In this document: piece after piece, positions 23,547-31,614 of the stretch
Numbering within the stretch: the stretch's first letter is position 1
Layout: every line of letters starts with the position of its first letter
Source: JBBDXA01 sp040902585
Lineage (GTDB): Bacteria; Planctomycetota; Phycisphaerae; Phycisphaerales; Phycisphaeraceae
DNA: 37,083 nucleotides
Direction of reading: 5' to 3'
NCBI GenBank assembly: GCA_040902585.1
Contig: JBBDXA010000086.1
Coordinates: 1 to 37,083, forward strand
Position numbers and translations under genes: made by a program
Notes under the pieces: model-generated
The model's database searches: none
What the model was told of the DNA's origin: nothing
The model's input: only the letters and a program-made list of their open reading frames with translations

Positions 23547-24038
23547 TCAAGGCTGCTCGTAGTCGCCCGCGCCCAGGTCGGTCACTTGCGTCGGATCGAG
23601 CCCGGCAGGAATGATGATGCGCACGGTGGCGGTGTCCTCATCGTAAGTCCAGCCGGCCGTCGCCACCGGCGAACCGGCTTCGACCACCAGCGTGCTCTTG
23701 GTAAAGGGATTCATCGGCGGACCGGAAAGGTAAGGCCCCAGGGCGCCCGCGGCGTTCAGCGTGCCGTCCGCGTCGGTCTTGCCCGTGAGCACGTCCCAAT
23801 CCAGGGCACCCTGCTGCAAGTCCACCAGCGTCGGGAACTGGCCCCGATGATCCGCTTCAAAGGCTTGAAGCTGGGTGCGGATCGCGTTGATCTGCGTGTG
23901 AGCGGCGCTGGAGCGAGCCTGCTCCGTGGCACCCGAAAACTTGGGCACCACGAGCGCGGCTAGAATGCCGAGGATCGACACGACGATCAAAATCTCCACG
24001 AGTGTGAACCCGCGCCAAGAGTGCATCCGACGCTCCAT
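23547..24038 (-). CDS. GspG-like type II pseudopilin
   Basis: 163 residues. The N-terminus MERRMHSWRG is followed by FTLVEILIVVSILGILAALV, the prepilin cleavage site and hydrophobic helix with Glu at +5, and PKFSGATEQAR matches the major pseudopilin pattern. The rest is a small globular domain containing INAIRTQLQAFEADHRGQFPTL divided over residues about 51-72 and a Pro/Gly-rich middle, typical of GspG. GspG forms the pseudopilus of type II secretion and type IV pilus-like systems. ATG 24038 was chosen for its AAGGGAA upstream and normal family N-terminus; the open frame continues further upstream across the DUF1552 gene, but not as a real protein. No other secretion gene is adjacent, so it may be an orphan. 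Confidence 0.88.
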   Translation of the reverse strand: MERRMHSWRGFTLVEILIVVSILGILAALVVPKFSGATEQARSSAAHTQINAIRTQLQAFEADHRGQFPTLVDLQQGALDWDVLTGKTDADGTLNAAGALGPYLSGPPMNPFTKSTLVVEAGSPVATAGWTYDEDTATVRIIIPAGLDPTQVTDLGAGDYEQP

Positions 24039-24167
24039 TTGCAGCTTCCCTTCAATTCCACGCCTGCCTGCTGTTTCTATCGCCGCAACAGGGAACCCAC
24101 TTGATCGTGCCCCTTTGGACATGAAGGTAAGTCGCCCCGCAGGTCCGAGAAGATCGGGCGGAATGGC

Positions 24168-24216
24168 GCTGAGGCTCGGCGAAGGGGTGGCTGGGGCTGA
24201 GGCTCGGCGAAGCCCC
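24168..24216. repeat. 17-base direct repeat and hairpin between DUF1552 and pseudopilin genes
   Basis: GCTGAGGCTCGGCGAAG occurs twice in direct orientation (24168-24184 and 24196-24212). The second copy lies inside a six-base-stem hairpin (GGGGCT with AGCCCC, 24193-24216). A further GC-rich inverted stretch follows up to the DUF1552 stop. There is no U tract. This region fills most of the 266-base gap 24039-24304. Confidence 0.5.
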
Positions 24217-24304
24217 GGACTGTGGCGCGCCCACGGTTCGTCGGGCCGGGGCTTGCGCGAACTCCAAGCCCAGACTCCCGATATGAAGAGGCACGCCGGC
24301 TGGA

Positions 24305-25618
24305 TCACACCTCGTCCAGCGGCGTCCTGGCGTCGCCGAACCGCTCCGGCCGAAGGTTCATCTTGTCCATCATCGACAGGTACAGCCGGCACATCTGCCG
24401 CTCGCCCTTGCCTCGATAGCTGAGCACGCGCCCGGTCTTGATCCTTCCGCCGCCCCTGCCCAGGACGACCACCGGAAGCTGATCGTTGTTGTGATTGCCC
24501 GTCATCATGCTCGAGCAGAACATGATCATCGAGTTGTCCAGCAGCGTGCGCTCGCCTTCCTGAATCGCATCGAGCTTCTTCGCAATGTAGGCGAACTGCT
24601 CGACGAAGAACCGGTTCACCTTCAGCCAGTCGGGCGTGTCCGAATGGCTGAGCAGATGGTGGATCATGTAATCCACGCCAAGGTGCGGGAAGCGGAGTGA
24701 GGAGTGATCGTTGTTGAGCTTGAGCGTGGTGATGCGCGTGGTGTCGGTCTGGAAGCCGAGCACGAGGATGTCGCACATGAGCTTCATGTGGTCGGCGATT
24801 GTTTGCGGGATGCCGTCGGCCGGGCGATCCATGTCGGGCTTGTCCAGCGTCGGGCGCCAGCCTTGCAGTTCGCCCTGTTTGCCTGCGTTGTCGATGCGCT
24901 GCTCCACATCGCGCACTGAGTCGAGGTATTCATCGAGCTTGCGCTGGTCGCGCGTGCTGATGTGCTTGCGAAGGTCCGCGGCATCGGCGATCACCGCATC
25001 GAGCACGCTCTTGTCACCCTTCTGGGCGCTGTCCTTGAACAAACGATCGAAGGCGAGGGCGGGATAGATTTCCAGGGGCGTGGGCGTGGTGGGCGAAGAC
25101 CAGGAAATATGCGAGCTGTAGAGCATCGAATAATTCTTGTGTACCGAAGGGTTCGACTTCTCGCAGCCGAGCACCAGGCTGGGCACCTTCGTACTCCGGC
25201 CATAGGTCTGGGCCAGGAGTTGATCCATGCTGGTGCCGCTCTTGATCTCACCCCCGGAGGCCAGCGGTGCGCCGGAAAGAAGATTGCCGGTCTGCGAGGA
25301 GTGGATATTTCCCTTCATCGACTCGGCGTTGTACAGCCCCTGCACGAAGAGCAATTTTTCGCGATGGTCATTCAGGGGTTCGAGCACCTTGCCCAGTTCC
25401 ATCGCCTTGCCTTCGCCGCGCGCCCACCACTCCTTGCTGTGGAAGCCGTTACCGGCAAAGAGCACGGCCATACGCACGGGCGCTTCGCTCGACTTTTTTT
25501 CACTTCCGGGCTCGTCACCCCAGACGCGCGCTGACTCCAGCCAGGGCAGCGCCATGGAAACACCCAAGCCGCGCAGCATGGTGCGACGGGAGAGAACATG
25601 AGATGGTCGCGTGTTCAT
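24305..25618 (-). CDS. Tat-exported DUF1552 domain protein
   Basis: 437 residues, normal for the family. A twin-arginine signal (SRRTMLRGLG, residues 10-19) implies export. DUF1552 hallmarks include LFAGNGFHSKEW near residue 60, NIHSSQTGNLLSGA around 105 with its conserved His-Ser, TSMDQLLAQTYG, and LDNSMIMFCSSMMTGNHNND toward the end. The function is unknown; DUF1552 genes almost always accompany DUF1592 haem proteins in planctomycetes. Here the DUF1592 gene lies upstream on the same strand, but a two-gene cassette sits in between. The stop of the nucleotidyltransferase gene is 24 bases upstream, so one transcript may cover them. Confidence 0.93.
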   Translation of the reverse strand: MNTRPSHVLSRRTMLRGLGVSMALPWLESARVWGDEPGSEKKSSEAPVRMAVLFAGNGFHSKEWWARGEGKAMELGKVLEPLNDHREKLLFVQGLYNAESMKGNIHSSQTGNLLSGAPLASGGEIKSGTSMDQLLAQTYGRSTKVPSLVLGCEKSNPSVHKNYSMLYSSHISWSSPTTPTPLEIYPALAFDRLFKDSAQKGDKSVLDAVIADAADLRKHISTRDQRKLDEYLDSVRDVEQRIDNAGKQGELQGWRPTLDKPDMDRPADGIPQTIADHMKLMCDILVLGFQTDTTRITTLKLNNDHSSLRFPHLGVDYMIHHLLSHSDTPDWLKVNRFFVEQFAYIAKKLDAIQEGERTLLDNSMIMFCSSMMTGNHNNDQLPVVVLGRGGGRIKTGRVLSYRGKGERQMCRLYLSMMDKMNLRPERFGDARTPLDEV

Positions 25619-25642
25619 GAATGAGTACCTCGAAATAAGATT

Positions 25643-26212
25643 CTACCCGCGAAGCTCTGATTGCTGCTTCAGCATTTCAACAAGGCGATCTGAAATGCCC
25701 AGGGACGTCGCCCAGTTCCTCAGATAGGTTTCGTCAAGTTGTCCCTGCGTGAACATCACGTCCTGTATGTCAGCCACATCGCGCGGACGGTAGGCAAGCA
25801 TCTTCAGCAGGATGAGATCTTCAGGCGTGACAAGCCAGACCGCGCCATCAGGCGCCTCCACGTGCCTGCGCCGCTTGAGCACCTCCTGCTGGTAGGGGGA
25901 CTCAGCCAGGAATACGTCCACGTCGACTCCCTTGTCTTGAAGGTAGAGTCGAAACTTCACGAGCGGTAACTTCGAAACCTCATCCACCCATCCCTTCAGA
26001 TACTGTTCGGGCACGGCAAAACCTCGCGCCTGCACCGTCGAAAACAGCCGGGGCAATTGGTTTCTCGGGATGGCAACCGTGAAATCAACGTCATAAGTCG
26101 GACGCGGAATCCCATACGCGCGAACCGCAATGCCGCCCATCACGGCGTATGCAAGGTCGAGCGACTCAAAGATCCCGACCAGGTCCCGCAAAGCTCGGCT
26201 GACATCGTTCAT
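25643..26212 (-). CDS. Nucleotidyltransferase-fold protein (AbiEii/MNT-like)
   Basis: 189 residues. The minimal nucleotidyltransferase pattern is present: MGGIAVRAYG (GG at 26-27), TYDVDF with Asp41 and Asp43 as the metal-binding pair, and a later acidic segment VDVDVF (Asp97/Asp99) that may supply the third carboxylate. The family includes AbiEii-type and MNT-type toxins that add nucleotides to tRNA or to partner proteins, as well as antibiotic adenylyltransferases; the substrate here is unknown. Its start overlaps the stop of the small gene upstream by four bases (ATGA), so the two are translationally coupled. The pair sits between DUF1592 and DUF1552 genes with 29- and 24-base junctions. 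Confidence 0.83.
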   Translation of the reverse strand: MNDVSRALRDLVGIFESLDLAYAVMGGIAVRAYGIPRPTYDVDFTVAIPRNQLPRLFSTVQARGFAVPEQYLKGWVDEVSKLPLVKFRLYLQDKGVDVDVFLAESPYQQEVLKRRRHVEAPDGAVWLVTPEDLILLKMLAYRPRDVADIQDVMFTQGQLDETYLRNWATSLGISDRLVEMLKQQSELRG

Positions 26213-26421
26213 CGCGTCTCTTTGCTCCGGGCGATGCCCTCCAGCATGCGACGATTGCGATCATCATTCTGCATCCGCAGCAACTCAAAACGCCGATCCA
26301 CCTGCTCGGGCGAACCCGCAAGAAGGTGCGGCAGATTATCGTCCGTCATCTCCAGCGCCAGATGCAGCCGCATACCAGGCGTCATGCGGCGATACGCTTC
26401 CAGTTGTTCCTTGCTCAGCAT
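26209..26421 (-). CDS. Small helical partner of the nucleotidyltransferase
   Basis: 70 residues, charged and predicted almost entirely helical. The pattern is MLSKEQLEAYRRMTPGMR, a hydrophobic helix, DDNLPHLLAGSPEQVDRRF, then a basic LLRMQNDDRNRRMLEGIAR end. I remember similar short proteins beside nucleotidyltransferases in planctomycetes, but no function. It is coupled to the nucleotidyltransferase gene by the ATGA overlap, and likely forms a toxin-antitoxin-like or regulator-enzyme pair. The start at 26421 is the first ATG of the frame; no strong Shine-Dalgarno site is present. It follows the DUF1592 stop by 29 bases. Confidence 0.7.
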   Translation of the reverse strand: MLSKEQLEAYRRMTPGMRLHLALEMTDDNLPHLLAGSPEQVDRRFELLRMQNDDRNRRMLEGIARSKETR

Positions 26422-26450
26422 GCTCTATCCGTTTCATGGAAACCGACTCA

Positions 26451-29400
26451 TCACTCTTCATCATACGCCGCGTCGCGGCCACGTATCTCGCGGAACTGTT
26501 TGCTCTTCACAATCGCCTCAAAAACAAGCTGCATGCGATAGCCCTTCGCCTTCAGCTCGCTCATGATCTCTTCCAGCAGCGGCTCATCCGAAAGCTGCAC
26601 GCTCCTGCCCAGCGCGTAGCCCAGCAGCTTGCGATTGAACTGTCCGACGAAGGCATCGCGGCGGGTCGTGAGCAGGTACTTGCGCAAGCCATCGAGCCCT
26701 TCGAGTTCAATGCCGTCTTTCGTGCGCGCCTTCGTATCGATCGCCTGGCCCATCGCGTCCTTCTCCCGGCGAGCGCCGATGGTGTCGTACGCTTCCAGTG
26801 AAAACCCGAAAGGATCGATGCGCTCGTGACATACGGCACAGCGCGGGTCGCTCGAGTGCTTCTCCGTGAGCTGGCGCACGGTCAGACCCTTGAAGGCATC
26901 CGGATCATCCGGCAACTGCGGCACATCCTTGGGCGGGCGCGGCAGCCGTTCACCGAGCAGCACTTCACTCACCCAGTTGCCGCGCAGGATCGGACTGGTG
27001 CGCGATGCGCCGGACTGCTTGGCCAGCACCGTTGCCTGCGCGAGGATGCCGCCGCGCCCGCGCTGCTTCACGCCTTCGACCCGCCGCCAGTCGTCACCCT
27101 TCACATTGGGGATGTTGTAGTGCTTCGCGAGCCGTTCATTCAGGAACGTGTGGTCGGCATCGAGAATGTCCAGCACGCTGCCGCCGTTTTGGAACAGGTC
27201 CGCGAAGAAGCGGATGGTTTCTTCATACATGTCCGCGCGCAGGGCGCTGAAAGCGGGAAAGTGCCGTTCGCTCTTTTCGTCGAGCTGATCGAAGTCGCGC
27301 ACATGCAGCCACTGGCAGGCGAACTCGATCGCCAGCCGCCGCGAGCGCGGGTCCTTCATCATGCGCCGCATCTGAGCGAGCAGCGTGTCCGTCTCGCGCA
27401 GCTTGCCTGATGCCGCGGCCGCGAGCAGCTCTTCATCCGGCAACGAGGACCACAGGAAATAACTGAGGCGCGTGGCCAGATCGAAGTCTTCCACCGGGCC
27501 CTGTTTCACGCCGGCTGGTGCCTTCTCCGCGCGATAGAGAAACGCAGGCGAGACCAGTACGCGAGCCAAGGTCAGGCGAAACGCCTCTTCATGGGGAATC
27601 TCCTGCGCCCGCAGCTTCGCATACAGGCTTCGCAGATCGCTCGCCTCTTCGTTGGAGAGCGGGCGGCGATACGCCTTGGCCGCGAAGGCGAGCAGCGCGT
27701 CGATGTGGGCAGGCTGCGTGTCCACGAGCTGCTTGCGATACGCCTCCGCTCGATCCGCATAAGGCTTGCGCAGCGGCAGCAGCACGCTCGGATCGCTGTC
27801 CTGCGTCGCGAACTGGATGATCTGCTCCAGCGCGTCCACGAGAATGAGTGCATCCTGGCTGATATAGAAAAGCTCGCTCCACATGCGATCGAGTCGGGCG
27901 CTCTGGGCGTCGTCGAGCATGAGGCGAGAGAGGTTGCCATCTTCGCGGTAGTAGAGCGTGAGCGTGACGACTTCATCCACCGGCACGATCCTGGTGTAGC
28001 ACAGGGCCGCGGGAAAGAGATCGCGGAAGGCATCGAACTGGGCCTCGATGCGATCGCGCGTGGCCTTGTCGTCACTGATGAGAATCGGCGATGAGAACGA
28101 CACCGTCTTGGCGCTGCGTGCCCAATCGACGTTGGCCTGACTGACGGTCGCCCCGGCTGGAACAAGACCCGCTGCGCCGCTGACCTTGCCCGCGACGACC
28201 TGCACCTGCACGCTGCCGCCACCCTTCTCGTCCCCTTTACCATCGATGACCACGTTCGACACGAACTCACTGCCGACCGCAAGCTCCGCGGGAACGCGAA
28301 TCTCGATTACCTTCGGTGCCTGCACCGCAAGACTGTTCGCATCGATGTCGCTGCCATCGGGTCGCCTGCCAAAGTGCGAAGCATCGAGCCCCCATTCGCT
28401 TTTCACCGCCGGTGCATCAGGCTTCGGTTCGATCTTCTTTTCATCCGCGGCGCGCAGGATCACGCCCAGCAGCGGACCATCGACCGACACCAACTGACGA
28501 TAAAGCTGCGCATCGGGATGAGCGTCATCCTTGGGCGGCCCGTCGGCAAGCAGCTTCTGCACCCCGCGGGCAAGCGCATCCTTCTCCGCGCCCTTGGCGC
28601 TGAGCCAGCGCGAGAGGAGAGAACCGGCGGGAATCGCCGGGCCGGTCGCGACGTCCTTGTCAGGCTCGGTGTAAAAATGCCAGACGCCTTCTTTACCGCG
28701 ACTGTCCGCGTGAGGATTGCCTGCGAGGATGTTGGGCGACACATCCTTCGCCAGGTCCCAGACAAGTGCATCCTTATCAGGCGACTTGTCAGTCGTGAGC
28801 GTGAAGTCGATCGCGGTCATGTCGCAGGAGTGATTGCCGTCGCGCGGGCCGACGAGCAGGGAGATGACGTCGCCCTTGTTCACGGTGATTTTTTCGAAGG
28901 GTCCAACTTTGGATTGGTTCGCGCCCTGGGCGATGCCTGTGGCGATTCGCTGGCGCGTGGAGCCGCGGCGGAGTTCGAGGTACCACGTCACACCGTTGCC
29001 GCACTCGGGGTGGGCGTGAACCACGAGGCCTTCGATCTCCAGCGTGGCGTCGATCGGTGCCTGCCAGCCGACGGCGGCGCGAAGGGTGGGCGAAGGATGC
29101 ATGGCCACGCCGTGCGGCTTCATGTGGCCAGGCACGCGCACATGCTGGTCGGAGGAATTCGCCAGCAGCAGGGGCGTCTGCCCGCTGCCCCAGCCCTTAA
29201 CGAAGTCATATTTCGAATCCTTCTCGATCTTCGCTTGGTAATGCCCTTCGATTTTCACCGGGCCTGCGGAAGCGACGCCGAGGTAATCCAGCCAGGCGCG
29301 GAGCGTGGGCACTTCGAGCTTGCGCTGGGCGGCGGTGGCCTCGTGATCGACCTGACCTTCGACGGAGGCGATCTCACTTGCAGCGTCAAGATAGGCGGCG

Positions 29401-30716
29401 GTGCGGGCGAAAAGCTCAGCCCTGCGTCGGGCGACCTGTGCGCTGAGGGCGCGCACGTCTTTCAAGAGCACATCCGGCCGGCCTTTGGCGACAAGGCGCG
29501 GCTGCTGCCAGAGGACGACATCGCCTTCGCCGCCATCGCCCGCATCGGATGCGACGAGTGAGAACACGACTTCGCCTGCTTGCGGCGCGGGGAGCTTGAA
29601 GCGGATGGCCTGCTGGGTGACGAGCGGGTTGACCGGATCGAGCCAGCGCGTGGGGCCACCGACTTTGCCGATGTGACCGACACTGTTGAACTTCGAGAGC
29701 GCCTTCTGCCAGGCTTCGATCTCGGCGATGAGGGCATTGAGGGCGGCGGGGTCGTTGGGTTTGGTGTTGCGCCATCGGGCGCGGATGGGAGCGAGGAGGA
29801 GGGAAGGCTTGTCGTCGCTCAGTGCTTCCTGAAGCGTGCGCAGGTATTTGGGACTGAGGTTGCGTTCCAGTGCGAATTCAGGCGGGGCGGTTTTAAGCGG
29901 CCCCGCCCGGGTCGCGCGCCATTCGAGACTGGCGGCGAGGTATTTTGCGAGCGGGAGCCTTCCGCCTTCGTTGGTCTGGAACACGATGCCCTGAAGGTTC
30001 ACGCGATCGCCGCCGCGCGGGTCGGTGTACTTTTGGTAGAACGCGCGGATCGCATCGAGCTTTTCGTTGGTCCAGTCCCGCCGGGTCTTGTGCGATGAAA
30101 ACGCCATCCCATCAGGCAGCAGCACGGCATGACTCGCTACTTCCTTGGCCGCATCCAAATACTTCGTCACCAGCGTGGGCGACATCACCAGTGCGTTGCC
30201 GGTGTTGGTAAAGCCTTCGCCGGCCGCGCCGTCACCTGGGAATTCGCGCGCGGGGTCAAGCGAAGGAATGCCGGTCAGATCGCGCAGCGTGTATGTGTAC
30301 TCAGCATTGTTGAGCCTTCGCAGCACGATCGGCCCAGGATCGCCCGCGTGTGCCTTCGCTTCATTCAGAAGAAACCCGCGCACCCACAACCGCAGCTTCT
30401 CCCGCTCGCTGTCGCCCAACTGCTTCGCCTTCCGCGGCGGCATCTGCCCGCTGTCGAGCATGTGCCCCACCTTCTGCCACACCTTTGTGTGTTTGCGAAG
30501 GTCCGCCAGCGACTTGTAAACAGTCAGATCGATATCCGCCTCGGGCAGCTCACCCGAGTGGCACTCGTAGCAGAAGGTTTTCAACAGCGGCTGAATGTCC
30601 GAGCCGAAAGCCTTGTCCATCGCGGCGAGGTCGGCGTCGGCACCGCGGGCGGGATTCGCAGGCCAGAATGCGACTGCCGCCAGTAACATGAGAACATGAC
30701 AGGTGGAGTTTTTCAT
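26451..30716 (-). CDS. Very large secreted DUF1587/DUF1592/DUF1588/DUF1585 haem protein
   Basis: 1421 residues, well above the 700-900 usual for the family. A signal peptide (1-26) precedes a first haem site CYECH (49-53) with QMPP (91-94) shaping the haem pocket, then a DUF1587-like RRLNNAEYTYTLRDLTGI (133-150). A large central part (about 230-1000) includes a beta-rich region with GDVVLWQQPRLV and other carbohydrate-binding-like sequence. Further on come a DUF1595-like stretch (AYRRPLSNEE, about 1010), DUF1592 (LATRLSYFLWSSLPDEELL, about 1075), DUF1588 (about 1165-1270), and DUF1585 with a second haem motif CAVCH (about 1293). The role is unknown; export with covalent haem is expected. Start at ATG 30716 lacks a good Shine-Dalgarno site. 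Confidence 0.93.
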   Translation of the reverse strand: MKNSTCHVLMLLAAVAFWPANPARGADADLAAMDKAFGSDIQPLLKTFCYECHSGELPEADIDLTVYKSLADLRKHTKVWQKVGHMLDSGQMPPRKAKQLGDSEREKLRLWVRGFLLNEAKAHAGDPGPIVLRRLNNAEYTYTLRDLTGIPSLDPAREFPGDGAAGEGFTNTGNALVMSPTLVTKYLDAAKEVASHAVLLPDGMAFSSHKTRRDWTNEKLDAIRAFYQKYTDPRGGDRVNLQGIVFQTNEGGRLPLAKYLAASLEWRATRAGPLKTAPPEFALERNLSPKYLRTLQEALSDDKPSLLLAPIRARWRNTKPNDPAALNALIAEIEAWQKALSKFNSVGHIGKVGGPTRWLDPVNPLVTQQAIRFKLPAPQAGEVVFSLVASDAGDGGEGDVVLWQQPRLVAKGRPDVLLKDVRALSAQVARRRAELFARTAAYLDAASEIASVEGQVDHEATAAQRKLEVPTLRAWLDYLGVASAGPVKIEGHYQAKIEKDSKYDFVKGWGSGQTPLLLANSSDQHVRVPGHMKPHGVAMHPSPTLRAAVGWQAPIDATLEIEGLVVHAHPECGNGVTWYLELRRGSTRQRIATGIAQGANQSKVGPFEKITVNKGDVISLLVGPRDGNHSCDMTAIDFTLTTDKSPDKDALVWDLAKDVSPNILAGNPHADSRGKEGVWHFYTEPDKDVATGPAIPAGSLLSRWLSAKGAEKDALARGVQKLLADGPPKDDAHPDAQLYRQLVSVDGPLLGVILRAADEKKIEPKPDAPAVKSEWGLDASHFGRRPDGSDIDANSLAVQAPKVIEIRVPAELAVGSEFVSNVVIDGKGDEKGGGSVQVQVVAGKVSGAAGLVPAGATVSQANVDWARSAKTVSFSSPILISDDKATRDRIEAQFDAFRDLFPAALCYTRIVPVDEVVTLTLYYREDGNLSRLMLDDAQSARLDRMWSELFYISQDALILVDALEQIIQFATQDSDPSVLLPLRKPYADRAEAYRKQLVDTQPAHIDALLAFAAKAYRRPLSNEEASDLRSLYAKLRAQEIPHEEAFRLTLARVLVSPAFLYRAEKAPAGVKQGPVEDFDLATRLSYFLWSSLPDEELLAAAASGKLRETDTLLAQMRRMMKDPRSRRLAIEFACQWLHVRDFDQLDEKSERHFPAFSALRADMYEETIRFFADLFQNGGSVLDILDADHTFLNERLAKHYNIPNVKGDDWRRVEGVKQRGRGGILAQATVLAKQSGASRTSPILRGNWVSEVLLGERLPRPPKDVPQLPDDPDAFKGLTVRQLTEKHSSDPRCAVCHERIDPFGFSLEAYDTIGARREKDAMGQAIDTKARTKDGIELEGLDGLRKYLLTTRRDAFVGQFNRKLLGYALGRSVQLSDEPLLEEIMSELKAKGYRMQLVFEAIVKSKQFREIRGRDAAYDEE

Positions 30717-30848
30717 TTGCTTCTATATGGTATCTGCGCGTGCTGTTCGAGCGCGATAATGACAGCAGGATCGCGTTTGCAAGAGTGGCGAGGGAGTGGT
30801 TGGAGGCGAAGTGAATTGCGATTGATTTTGGTGGGTCTTGGTGGGTTT

Positions 30849-30936
30849 TGGTGGCATGGGCAAGTGCAGTCCGCAGAGCCTGGGCTGGGCTTGGGCCTGG
30901 TGTGTGGGCCTGCCCCCACATTCGTATCCATGCCAC
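30849..30936. repeat. G/T-rich short tandem region with an 11-base inverted repeat
   Basis: TGGTGGCATGG (30849-30859) and CCATGCCACCA (30926-30936) are perfect inverted repeats. The left side lies in an about 11-base-period TTGGTGGGTCT-like tandem run, and a small TGTGGG/CCCACA hairpin lies between the arms. The region fills the gap between the DUF1592 start and the end of the next minus-strand gene, so it is near the expected DUF1592 promoter. Confidence 0.5.
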
Positions 30937-30941
30937 CATCA

Positions 30942-31406
30942 CTACCCCGGCATCACCATCAACAACACGCCGCACACCGTCACCGTCACCGCGAGGATGA
31001 TGGACAGCATATTCACGCTCGCCGGCCAGCCGCGGGTGCCGCGACTGTGGTAGATGGCGATGCTGGCGATGATCAGGCCCAGGATCGGAATGACGCTGGT
31101 GACCAGGCCCAGGAGCGACCAGTTCCGGGCGGCAGGCGTTGGGTGAAAACGAAGCAGCGGATCGATGCCGGCCGCGTCGAGTCCCGCAAGCTCCGCCATC
31201 GGCGCGATGCAGGCGATGTCGGCATTGCACTGGCCGCAGCGGATGGTAGTCGCCCGCAGTTTGGTGATGGGGATGAGGTAGGCGATTTTCACGTAGTCGA
31301 CCGATTCACTGGGCACGGAGGCGATGTCCTTCGCGCCACAGGCGGGGCAGTTGATGAGTACGGGCTCGCCGACGTCGGGCTCGTTCTGCTGATGGAAGGT
31401 GATCAT
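30942..31406 (-). CDS. Zinc-ribbon protein with two membrane helices
   Basis: 154 residues from ATG 31406, which has GGAG eight bases upstream; the longer open frame is rejected. Cys20/Cys23 (CPAC) and Cys57/Cys60 (CGQC) form a split zinc ribbon with a 33-residue insert. A helical linker leads to two transmembrane segments (about 98-119 and 130-152), with both ends probably on the cytoplasmic side. No catalytic motif is seen. It diverges from the gene at 31615, which also begins with a zinc ribbon and has a membrane helix, so the two may share a regulatory region of about 208 bases. Confidence 0.75.
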   Translation of the reverse strand: MITFHQQNEPDVGEPVLINCPACGAKDIASVPSESVDYVKIAYLIPITKLRATTIRCGQCNADIACIAPMAELAGLDAAGIDPLLRFHPTPAARNWSLLGLVTSVIPILGLIIASIAIYHSRGTRGWPASVNMLSIILAVTVTVCGVLLMVMPG

Positions 31407-31614
31407 GGGGCTGCTCCAGAGGAAGGGAGCATCATAATCGAGCCGTCGGCTGCCGAGGCGGTATCCTGCGAGCATGGGGAAGGATCCTGCACGGGTCTCC
31501 TCGCAAAGCCTCGTCGAGCCGTGGCACCCCGGCACCCCAGGCCCTTGGCGGGCAATGAAGAATTAGCCGATATGGTCTTCACCCCCGCGTCCTGCTAAAG
31601 TGCGGTTAGAACCG

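Noticed and set aside
22356..23963. Plus-strand open frame of about 535 codons across the lipoprotein and pseudopilin genes
   Set aside because: It runs antisense across two well-supported genes and the gap between them and has no recognisable domains.
24039..24776. In-frame upstream extension of the pseudopilin
   Set aside because: The extension covers the DUF1552 gene's 3' end in another frame and would place the prepilin signal in the middle of the protein. The normal start with a prepilin N-terminus is at 24038.
28374..29561. Plus-strand open frame of about 395 codons opposite the DUF1592 gene
   Set aside because: Shadow of the large gene; no protein-like signals.
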